Shown: positions 1 to 10,232 of the stretch, in pieces
How positions within the stretch are numbered: position 1 is the first letter of the stretch
How the letters are laid out: each line of letters opens with the position of its first letter
Assembly (NCBI GenBank): GCA_020465985.1
Contig: JAANYP010007990.1
Span: 62,001-126,000, forward strand
DNA from: Centrapalus pauciflorus
Lineage: Eukaryota > Streptophyta > Magnoliopsida > Asterales > Asteraceae
DNA: 64,000 nucleotides
Reading direction: 5' to 3'
Made by a program: the position numbers and the translations under genes
The notes under the pieces: model-generated
What the model was told of the DNA's origin: nothing
Database searches by the model: none
Seen by the model: only the letters and a program-made list of their open reading frames with translations

Positions 1-478
1 TATATATATATATATATATATATATCTTTTTGTGACTTCAAATGAACAAATAAAGTATAAAGTTTATCAGTTATCAGAATCAGTTTAAATAAAGTTTAAA
101 CCTAAAGTTAACATTCTTACTATGATAATTTAAAGCATGCCTGATTCTGGTTGATACATATTGTTGATGATAATTTGTCTATGCATTCATTTATGCTCAC
201 CTGGATTGTGACCTATGCTCACCATGGTTCGGTGATGCCCTATGGATCATGATGGCTATTTGACTTATCATTTTGCATACATTGTACATACAGTTCAATT
301 CAGATATTGTTATAACTCGATATTGCTATCATGACATTGTTTAGTTATGCTTCCATCATTGCTCGTATCTTTGATGTATTGATTCAGCTTAGCATGATTA
401 GCCTTGTCGGTCTATTGTTCTAGACCTTGCTATGTCACCAATTCTATTGAAGTTGGTCATGATTACTCCGATGCTCCG

Positions 479-517
<39 letters not shown>

Positions 518-1063
518 ACGATGTTTACTGGTAGCTAGCCCGGTATTGAGTGGATAGCTTCCACTAAAAGCGTGAGCGTGGCCTGGACATCATCTAATTC
601 TGATTTACTATGTCTCAATCATGCGTGGCTGTAGCGGCAATCAAGATATATCACGCTACATACCCATGATCTGCTTGTGGAAATGTATGTAATCTGAAAA
701 ATCTATATTCTCAATAAGCATTGCTTATAGTTGTTGTTAAACCTTTTTACAGGAAAAGATAAAGGGAAAACACCTACCAGACGTTGTTCTTAGGTCTCCC
801 AAGATGAAACGAAGTTTTTCACAGACCACTACTCCAACAACCCTTTTGGTACAGAACAGAAGATGATAATTGTGGTGGTTCGGGTGAAATTGCTTTGATC
901 ATATGGTGATATGTATTAGATTTGTCTTGTACGCTTAAAAAGTTTAATTTGAACAATGTAATTAGTACTAAAATTTTATTAAACTTATCCTAATGAATAA
1001 TTCTGCAACTTAATTACCCTGTCTTAGTTATGATTGATATCATATTGCAAATTGTGGGACCTA
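1..1063 (+). repeat. Gyp-A 5' LTR, right-hand part
   Basis: Begins in a TA tract and is colinear with the 3' LTR from about 6724 onward. Shared blocks include aaatgaacaaataaagtata, the ctggattgtgac block, the poly-C tract and the terminal attgtgggacc. Compared with the 3' LTR it lacks roughly 290 bases between about 135 and 140, the part that in the 3' LTR surrounds the Cop-A insertion. No tRNA-Met primer binding site follows, so the element is damaged immediately downstream. Confidence 0.8.
479..515 (+). repeat. poly-C homopolymer in the Gyp-A 5' LTR
   Basis: A run of about 37 C. The homologous position in the 3' LTR (18100-18120) is a run of about 21 C, so the tract is a family feature of unstable length. 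Confidence 0.95.
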
Positions 1064-2357
1064 GACCCTTATACCCAAATAGAACAGCCGAAGGGCTGTA
1101 AGTTTAAAGATTTTTAAAGTAAGCGGTGCCCTGAACTTTGATTGTACAGTAAATCCAATCCTAGCTTTGGATTGGATAAGCCATACTGAAGAAATTCTCA
1201 GAATCTCCAATTGCCTAGATTCAAAGAAAGTGAGTTATGCATCTGCTCTGTTCGTCGGTGCTGCTCGTGCCCGCTGGAAGATACAGAGAAGTATTTATGG
1301 AGAAGAGGTCATCCAGACGTTAGAGTGGGACAAGTTTCTTAACATGTTTAACGCGAAGTATTGTCCTGTTGACCAACAAGACAAAATGGAGGTCCAACTA
1401 ATGCAACTAACTCAAGGAACCAAGACTGTTGACGAGTATGAGCACGAATTCTCGCGGCTCTGTGGCTATTCCCCGTATCAAGTAGCCACCAACGAACGAA
1501 AGATGAACAGATTTCGTGGAGGTCTTAACCCGAGGTACAGACACCCGATGAACCCGATGAGGTATTAATCTTATTTGGAGATGTTTGAAGCTGCAAGGCA
1601 GATAGAGAGGGGATATTTAGAGTATGGTGATCAACTCTATGCTACATAGATAAACCCGACATGTCCTTCTCCCCCAAAGAAACAAAGATTCGGCAAGTTC
1701 TTCAAGCCCAACAAGTCACAATCCCAACAATCTCAACAGTACAATTCACCTCAAAAGGCTCACGCGTATGCTCTCACGAATGAACCGCGATTCTGTAAAT
1801 GATGTAGGAAATAACATATGGGTTTGTGTAATCCGGATGACATTACCTGCTATGTATGTAGCAAGATCGGGCACAGCAGTGAAGAATGTCCCCAGCGGGG
1901 TCTTGGATGTGCAAAGTGTGGGAACCATGGACACTTTATGTATCAGTGTCAGAGTGGACGTCGAAGACAATCACAGTCCTCAGCCAGAGGTTCTACGATG
2001 AAAAGCTCAGTCTCAACTCCAACTGCAAGGACCCGTGCATTTCAAATTACAGTGGAGAAAGCAAAGGAAACCCCCGATGTGGTTACCGGTATGTTGTTGT
2101 TGAATTCTATACCTGCTCACATGCTATTTGATTCCGGTGCAAGTCGGTCATACATATCGACTTCTTTTGCTCAAAGACTGTCTAAATCTCCATCCAAGCT
2201 TCCCGTAGTACTTGATATAGAGACGGCCAGTAACACTTATGTTAGGGCTAATTCCGTGTACCGTAATTGCACTTTACTTGTCAATATCATCGTATATAAC
2301 CTCGATCTTATTCCGATTCCGTTGAAAGAGTTTGATGTCATTATCGGCATGGACTAG
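1064..2357 (+). pseudogene. Gyp-A gag and aspartic protease, broken
   Basis: Retrotransposon capsid protein followed by the protease that matures the polyprotein. The N-terminal part of gag and the primer binding site are missing; recognisable gag starts at about 1164 and is open to 1568, where a TAA interrupts. Further stops lie near 1650 and 1800. Two zinc knuckles follow, CYVCSKIGHSSEEC and CAKCGNHGHFMYQC (about 1848-1950), the nucleic-acid binding part. The protease shows the active-site LFDSGAS near 2128 and the flap-side VIIGMD near 2340. The frame ends at a TAG (2355-2357) where gypsy elements normally read on into pol. Gag is shorter than normal and cannot be functional. Confidence 0.85.
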
Positions 2358-4023
2358 TTAATGAATAACGAGGATAGTATCGTCTGCAACTGCCGGATTA
2401 TTAGAATCAACTCTCCAGACGGCCGAGTGTTGGAAATCAAAGGCGACAAGCGAAAAGGTGCGCATTGTTTCATATCTATTGAGAAAGCGCGTAAATACTT
2501 GTCCAAGGGTCACGAATCATATTGGTGCTGTGTTTTATCTGAATCTGTATCTGAAGTCAACAAGAATTCCATTTATGATATTTCGATCATCTGTGAGTTC
2601 CCAGGCGTATTCCCAGATGATATCTCTGGGGTGCAACCAGAACGACAAGTTGAGTTCGGAATCGACTTAGTTCCTGGTGTGGCTCCAATCGCTAAAGCTC
2701 CTTACAGACTAGCGCCTGCAGAAATGCAGTAAATGTCAAAGAAATTGCAAGATTTGTTAGAGAAAGGATTTATCCGACCTAGTTCATCTCTGTGGGGTGC
2801 ACCTGTCTTGTTCGTTAAATAGAAAGACAGAACTCTCTGTATGTGCATCGACTATCGTGAGTTGAACAAATTCGCTATCAAGAATAAGTATCCTCTGCCC
2901 AGAATCGATGATTTATTTAATCAGCTACAGGGAGCAAGTTACTTCTCCAAAATTAATCTTCGATCTGGGTATCATCAGCTAAAAGTCAAAGAAGAGGATA
3001 TACCTAAAACAGCCTTTCAAACGAGATATGGTCATTACAATTTCTCGTAATGCCATATGGTTTAACAAATGCACCAGTGGCGTTCATGGATCTCATAAAT
3101 CGCATGTGCAGACCTATGTTGGATAAGTCAATTATCGTATTCATTGACGATATCCTGATATACTCCAAAACGGAGGCTGATCATGTTCTTCATTTGCGTC
3201 AACTGCTAGAGTTATTGAGAAAAGAGAGACTATATGCAAAATTATCTAAATGCGAATTCTGGCTCAGACAGATATAACTTAATATTGTCTCGAGCTATTT
3301 TCTAAGCGTTCTTTGTGTCAATGAAAACTTGAAATTCTACTTTGTTATTTTTATAAATCCAATTCCTTGGCCATGGTGTATTGGGCAAAGGTATCTCAGT
3401 TGATCCGTCTAAAGTCGAGGCTGTTATGGCAAACGCCTCACAATGCCTCAGAAATCAGAAGTTTCCTTGGATTGGCCGGTTAATATCGGCGATTCATTAA
3501 AGATTTCTCGAAGATTGTTGTACCACTTACAATGCTAACACGAAAGAACACACCTTTCGTATGGTCTGATAAAAAGCAAAAGGCATTTGAAACTCTGAAG
3601 CAAAATCTTATTCAAGCACCGATCCTAGCCTTACCAGAGGGTAATGATGACTTTGTTGTCTATAGCGATGCATCTGGTACAGGTATAGGTTGTATCCTCA
3701 TGCAAAGGGGAAAAGTTATTGCCTATACTTCAACGCAATTGAAAGATTACGAGAAAAGTGCACCAACTCATGATCTTGAGTTGGCTGCCTTTACCTTTGC
3801 ACTGAAAATCTGGCGTCATTCTTTATGGGATGAGGTGTCAACTTTATACTAACTATAAAAGCCTCAAACACTTATTTACTCAAAAGGATCTGAACATGAA
3901 ACAGCGACGGTCCTTGCAGCTTATTAAGGACTATGTTTATGAGATCCTATATCATCCCGGAAAAACCAACGTGGTCTCGGATGCTTTGAGTAGGAAAGTG
4001 TATCCTGAAAGTGTTGCTATGCC
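2358..4023 (+). pseudogene. Gyp-A reverse transcriptase and RNase H, broken
   Basis: Copies element RNA into DNA and removes the RNA strand. The linker to RT has the APYRLAPAEMQ block (about 2695), followed by GFIRPSSS, CIDYRELNK and the catalytic FIDDILIYS (about 3142), a gypsy variant of YxDD. Stops interrupt at 2730, 2820 and 3048. After WLRQ (about 3270) there are about 85 extra bases before the normal continuation QFLGHG (about 3359). The connection domain has a stop in the YYRRFI block. RNase H is visible from 3532 with VVYSDAS (about 3658) and THDLELAA, with a frameshift near 3835. Clearly a relic. Confidence 0.85.
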
Positions 4024-5488
4024 CTGACTCCCGCTGTGTTCTCTTCTGATCTTATTGAAAATGTCAAATCTGCTCAACCTGAAGCACTGAAAGAAGAGAA
4101 TCTTTGTTCTAAAAATCTCAAGGTGCAACTTAAGTTTCTATCTATGAATCATTTGGGACTTCAATGTCTCAAGGGAAACTGAATCTGGATTCCTAAATAT
4201 GGTTCCATTCGCACACTATTCTATCGGAAGCCCACAAGTCCAAATTATCTATTCATCCTGGCAGCTCAAAGGTGTACATGGATCTTAAAGCTGATTATTG
4301 GTGGCCAGGAATGATGAAAGACATCGGTCAATTCGTCGAAAGCTGCAGAGTTTGTAAAATGGTTAAGGCAGAACACCAAAAACCCCTTTGAGATATGCAA
4401 CCACTACCAGTTCCTGAGTGGAAACGGGAGCATATAACCAGGGATTTTATCACGAAATTGCCTAAAACCAATAGACAGCACGACTCCATCTGGGTAGTCG
4501 TGGATCATTAACGATATCAGCTCACTTCATACCGATGAAAGAGACATACTCCCTTAATAGATTGGCACAAATGTACATCACTGAAGATATTTCTCATCAT
4601 GGTGTGCCGAAATCTATCGTCTCTTATCGTGATAGTCGTTTCACTTCAAGATTTTGGAAAGCGCTGCAAGACGGGATGAGTACTCGAATCTCTATGAGTA
4701 CTGCTTATAATCCTAATTCAGACGGCCAAAGTGAACGTACTATCCTTACTCTTGAAGAGATGCTCTGTGTCTGCATTCTTGATTTAGATGGTAACTGGGA
4801 TGACCATTTAACTTTGGTTGAATTCTTATACAACAAGAGTTATCATTCTACGATCAATATGCCTCCTTTTGATGCTTTATACGGAAGAAAGTGCAGAACT
4901 CCCACCTGTTGGCGTGAAACAGGTGAAACACCAATAGCGGGTCCTGTCCTTCTACAGTTGACTCATGAGAAGATTCAACTTGTTAGAAGAAATATTCTTG
5001 AAGTTCAGAGCAGGCAGAAATCTTACTATGACAATCGTCATAGACCGATCAGTTTTGCGGTCAACGATTGGGTGATGCTGAAAGTATCCCCAGTGAAGAA
5101 TGTGGTGCGGTTTGTAAAGCGAAACAAGCTAGCTCCGAGATTTATTGGTCCTTTCAAGATCTTTGAAAAGATAGGGAATCAATCTTATTGTTTTAAATTT
5201 CCAGCGGACTTAGCTAGAGTACATCCTGTATTCCATTTTAGTCATCTACGAAATAGCTTGGCTGATGAAAGAGAAGTGCAGATACCACATGTTGATCTGC
5301 AAATTGACAAGAAGCTTCGAGTGGTTGAAGAGCCAGAGTGTATTCTAGACTCGAAGACCAAAAAGATTCGCAATAAAGAGATACAGATGGTGCTCGTTCA
5401 GTGGAAACACCACAAGGGTTCGCATCAGTCTTGGAAATCAAAAGATGTGATGAAAGCTACATATCCGAGTCTGTTCGAACTTAGCTAA
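4024..5488 (+). pseudogene. Gyp-A integrase with C-terminal chromodomain, broken
   Basis: Integrase inserts the DNA copy. The HHCC zinc domain is readable around 4225-4370 (HKSKLSIHPG, SCRVCKMVKAEHQ). The DDE core shows RDFITKLP (about 4442), SYRDSRFTSRFW (about 4625) and DGQSERT (about 4720). The second catalytic Asp, normally in SDRD, is Tyr here, so the catalytic triad is lost. Frames shift near 4510. From 4535 the frame is open for 317 residues to the chromodomain (VEEPECILDSKTKKIR at about 5320, then VLVQWKHH), a histone-mark reader that targets chromoviruses to chromatin. The TAA at 5486 ends pol; a weak purine-rich stretch precedes the LTR at 5526. Confidence 0.88.
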
Positions 5489-5736
5489 CTTTGAGGACGA
5501 AATTTGTGCGTGGTGGAGCCCATTCTGTAACAACCTAGGTTTTAACCTAACTTTAATTTCTGTATTTGATTCAATAATGTAATTTAATTACATTATTTGT
5601 TTGGTAATTTAATTAAGTAATGAAATCATTTAATTAAGTTAAAAATATGTTATAAATTATTTAGATGATCAAATTTAAAAGAGATGTAATAAACATAAGT
5701 CTAGGGGTTAAATGGAACATTTAGCAAAATTGAATG

Positions 5737-5744
5737 TATAAAAA
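5737..5744 (+). promoter_or_regulatory. TATA box of the Gyp-A 3' LTR
   Basis: tataaaaa followed by acccccaaag, about 210 bases inside the LTR, the usual U3 position. No other core element could be fixed. Confidence 0.5.
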
Positions 5745-6601
5745 CCCCCAAAGTGAGTAAATACTCATTTATCACCATTAAAAGAATTCAATTTCTCCGT
5801 CTCTCTCTCTCTCTCAAACTAACTGTATTCATCATCTTCTTCCCCAAAGAATCCTTAATTGTTGCAATAAATTCATATTTAAACCAAGCAAAATTCGTGG
5901 ATTTATCTCATAATTATCAAGATTCAAGTGGAGTTTGAGGTAACAAAACTAATTTCCAAGCTTTAGTTTTTATTTTTTTAGAGTTCTAAAAACATATTTT
6001 TATATCTGAATAAGAGATGTTGCATGTTAGAAATAATGGTTGGAAATTATATTTTTAAGTCTTTAGAAATTACCGAAACAAAAAAAAATCATTGTTTAAA
6101 TCGTCCAAATAAATGAGAAATCTGAGTTTTTGTAAAGTTTTGTGTTCATGAGAAAAAGTCTTGATTTTGGATGAATCTGGATGATTTAATGTGTTTAAGA
6201 TAGGGAAAATAGTGTAGAAACACCTCAATAATGATAATATAACCTTATTTTGAATTGCATGTCAATAAATATAAGTTGGGCAAATTTTTGATGAAAACCC
6301 GTATGTGTCGAAACTGCAACATCAAGAACAAACTAGGAAAAAGTCTAAGTGTTGGATCAGAATTCGGATCGGATGGAGCCCATCTCGGATCCCAATCTCG
6401 GATGTGTGTGGATCCGAATTTCGGACGACCGAAATTCGGATGATCATATCTCGGATGCGTGTTGATCCGAACTCGGATGATCCGAGTTCGGATGATCAAA
6501 CTTTGGATGGCCCAATTCGGATGGTCCTTTTCGGATGGTTTTAAAATAACTAAATAAAAGCCTTATCATTTTTAAGTAAGGGTGTAATATACTTATGTTC
6601 T

Positions 6602-6726
<125 letters not shown>

Positions 6727-6875
6727 TTTTGAGTCTTCAAATGAACAAATAAAGTATAAAGTTTATTAGTTATCAGAATCAGATAAAATAAAGTTTAAAA
6801 CTAAAAGTTAACATTCTTGCTATGATAAATTCTGGACAGGTTCAGATACTTTCTGAACAAAGTTATAAAGTATAA

Positions 6876-6880
6876 AAGAT
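6876..6880. repeat. Cop-A target site duplication, left copy
   Basis: aagat immediately before the 5' LTR; the identical aagat follows the 3' LTR at 17592-17596. Five bases is the normal size for copia integrase. Confidence 0.92.
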
Positions 6881-7543
6881 TGTTGGGAAATAATCTAAGT
6901 AGTTCAAGCTGTTAGTTAGACTTCTCATACTGTTAGTAGAATTTCTATGTAAGTACAAAGTTCATGCTGTTAGTTGAAGAATCTCGAGTTGTTAGTGCAA
7001 AAGTCCAAGCTGCCAGAGTAAATCAACTCAAGCTGCTCTGTTTAAGCTGTCAAGTGATTCAAGCTGCTCAACAGATTTACAAACAGAAAGTGCTGATATT
7101 CAGGAAAAGATATCTACACGAAGATTCCAACATATCTACTATCAGAGAAGTCAGAGTCCTTCAAGGAAACAAATCAAGAAGCAATATAAATACATAGAAT
7201 AGGTCTTTCTATTGTTTAAGAGTTTTCTGCATATTCAAGATTGTAATTTGCTTTTTGTTTGAGTTTTCATAAGCCTCTAAGGTTGTAAAACCCTAAGAAC
7301 AGTTTGTGTTCTTCGTCTAATCAAACAGATTAGAGATGATTGTAATCATTGAAGTCAGCAATACAAGCAATTTTGATTATTACCTTTGTTTATTTGATAT
7401 TGATTCTGAAAGCTTTTGTTAAAATAATTAAGTGTTATTCCGCAAACTTCTTAATTAAACATTGATTCAAAGCAAGATTATTGATTTATACTCTGATAAA
7501 TTGAAATCAGTTAGTCTTGGTTAGTTAAGTTCAGATCCTGACA
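6881..7543 (+). repeat. Cop-A 5' LTR
   Basis: Starts tgttgggaaataatc, ends tcctgaca. The first 200 bases repeat a degenerate caagctgttag motif eight to nine times. Short ORFs across it are not genes. Confidence 0.95.
7185..7192 (+). promoter_or_regulatory. TATA box of the Cop-A 5' LTR
   Basis: tataaata about 305 bases into the LTR; the same motif is at 17233-17240 in the 3' LTR. It follows the repeated caagctgttag region, consistent with U3. Confidence 0.55.
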
Positions 7544-7545
7544 AG

Positions 7546-7557
7546 TGGTATCAGAGA
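7546..7557 (+). other. Cop-A primer binding site (initiator Met-tRNA)
   Basis: tggtatcagaga lies two bases after the LTR end and matches the plant Met-tRNA consensus tggtatcagagc except the last base. Minus-strand DNA synthesis would start here. Confidence 0.92.
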
Positions 7558-7616
7558 CAGGTTGTTCTTTGTTTTTCAAAGTCGAAAGTTTTCTTTTAAA
7601 GTTTTAATCTTTTGCA

Positions 7617-10232
7617 ATGGAATCTGATAATAGCAGCAGTGGATCTGGGCAAGGACTCAAAGTGCCTATGCTCAAGCCCACTGAGTTTGAGATGTGGAAA
7701 CTCAGGATTCAACAGCATATTCAGTTCATTGATTATGCCATATGGGAAGCTGTTGAATTTCCTCCTGTAGTTGATCCAGAACTTGATGATGAGGGAAAAC
7801 CAGTCAAAACTCGTCCAAAAACTGAACTTGAAAGAAAGGCTAGAATGAATGAAGTGAAAGCTCTTACACTTTTACAAATTGTCATTCCTAATGCTTATCA
7901 ACATCAGTTCAAAAAGTTTTATACTGCTCATTCTCTTTGGAATGCTTTAGAGAAAAGATTTACTGGTAATGCCAGTACTAAGAGAAATCAAAAGGATCTT
8001 TTGAAACAGCAGTATGAGAACTTTTCTGGTGGCAAGAATGAAAACCTTACTCAAATTTTTGACAGGTTCAACAAACTGATAAGTGAACTGGAAAGTGCAA
8101 AAGTCAGCCTGGATCAAGATGAAGTCAACAGAAAGTTTCTCAGATCTCTTGGAGAAGAATGGACAGTTTATGATGCTCAATGGAGAACAAAAGACACTCT
8201 TGATGAAATAGAACTGGATGATCTGTACAACAGTCTGAGACTGTTTGAGACTGAGATTGATACTAAAAAGAAATCTCTTTCTTATAATCACAATACTACT
8301 CTTCTGTCTTCTGAAAAATCTAATGGCAGTGATTCCTTTTCAGGTGGTCATGGCAACTCTACTGAAACTCACTATGAGGCCTTTGTTGCCAATGATGGAC
8401 TGTTTGCTTTAAATGCTGAAGATCTAGAACAGATTCATCCAGATGATCTTGACGAGATGGATTTGAAGTGGCAACATGCAATGCTGACCATGAGAGCCAA
8501 AAGGTTTCTTAAAAGAACTAGCAGGACCAACTTTCAAGCCAGGATAGAAGGCAAACCAGCTTTTGATAAGTCAAAAGTTGAGTGTTACAAATGTCATAAA
8601 CTTGCTCACTTTGCAAGAGAATGCAGATCTCAAAGTCAACAATCATCAAGGCCTCAACAGGCTAATCATGCTTCATCATCACAAGCACTTGTCTCTCAAG
8701 AAGACAATGTGTTTGACTGGAGTGATCAGACAGAGGAAGAATTTCAAAATCAAGCTCTGATGGCAGAAACATCAAATGTCTCCTCCACTGAACTACCATC
8801 TAAGGTAAATTCTAAACTCTGCTCTCAATCATGCAAAAATATGGTTAAAAAGTACAGAGATCATAATGAGAGCATTTGCAAAACTCTAGCTAAGATGGAA
8901 GAGAGGAGATATGAATACATGCAAGCCATAGAAGATCTTGAAAAACAGATCAATGACTATAAGGATAATGAGATTCAAATGGGACATGATAGAACATATC
9001 ATGAGTGGGATAAAAAGGAGCTAAATAAGAAAATAGAATCCCTAAATTAAAAGGTAGAAGAGACTGAACAAAAGGTGTTTAAGGCTAATAAGAAACTAGA
9101 ATCTGTCAATATGGATCTAGGTAATTTCAAATTGGCAAATCAAAAGCTGGAACACCTAATGGAAGTTCAATTTAAAAATAGGATAAAATATCAAGTTCAT
9201 CCCAAAGAAGGCATAGGATACAGAGCTACTCCACCTCCATACAACAACAAATACATCCATCCAATGAGTGAAGTGGCTGACAGGCTTGTCAATGAACCAT
9301 TAGATGAGTCTATGACTACTATAGATCCTATCCTTGATAACAGTCCTGAATCTAAAGAAGATCAGATTCAAAATAGAGACTGTGAGTGCACAGCAGTTGA
9401 GAAAGAACACAAAACAATGAGTGCACCTATAGAAATGCAAGCCCCCAGTAATAAAGGAAAAGAGAAGATGAGTGTATGCAATGCTGCTCCACAAGTTTCT
9501 GTACATTCTAACTGTAACACTGCATCTTCTTCAAAGAATAATAAAAGGGGTAAAAATGTTCTAGTCTGCACATGCCAAAAGCATGGTGTCCGAAAGTTTC
9601 CCAAACAACAGCAGGTAAGGGGAAATCAGAGGAACAAGAACCAGATATTGTCAAATAAATCTGGTTCTCCAATTCAAACAGTCAAAAGGTGTTTTCACTG
9701 TGGAAGGAAGAATCACTTGGCCAAGGATTGTTTTTATAAACCAGCTGCTGCAAAACAGACTGTGATTCATAAAAGGTCAAGTTTTACTCATGTAAAAAAT
9801 TCAAAGGTCAAACCTTCTGCTACAGCAGTTCCAAAGAAAACAGTTGATCACAGGTTTTCAAAAAATAAAAAACAGTCCACACACCAAAAACAAGTTTTGG
9901 CAAAACCTAAATTAAGTTTTAAACAAATATGGTGTGTCAAGGACAAATCTTCAGATCAAACTGCTAATGCAAAAGATCAGACTGCTAAGTCAAATGCTGA
10001 AACTGTTAGTGCAAATTCTTAAGCTGTTAGCACTACAATCACAGATCAAACTACTAAGCATCAATCAGGAACTGTTAATGAATCATCTGAGACTGCTGGA
10101 AGAAAAGATGATCAAAATACCTGGATACCTCATATAATCACTAAATATACGAAGTCAAAAACAGTATTTAGTTATGTCAATGCACAAGGCCAACCCAAAA
10201 CCAATTTGGTTTGGGTTTACTCCTCTACTAAC
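7617..10232 (+). pseudogene. Cop-A gag (capsid/nucleocapsid), broken
   Basis: The ATG at 7617 lies 60 bases after the primer site and opens a frame with the copia gag N-terminus (LKPTEFEMWKLRIQ at about residue 20). Residues 322-335 form a zinc knuckle, CYKCHKLAHFAREC, in which the usual Gly before His is Ala. A coiled-coil region follows (about residues 400-530). A TAA at 9048 interrupts; the same frame resumes and carries a second knuckle, CFHCGRKNHLAKDC (from 9690). A second TAA lies at 10020. The frame closes at 10233, inside a tactaac motif, and the protease starts in another frame. This is long for copia gag (about 870 codons), as expected for the long-gag, two-knuckle elements. Confidence 0.9.

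Noticed and set aside
6964..7197. 77-codon ORF in the Cop-A LTR, repeated at 17012
   Set aside because: It lies in U3 and upstream of the TATA box, and arises from the repeated caagctgttag motif; no protein support.
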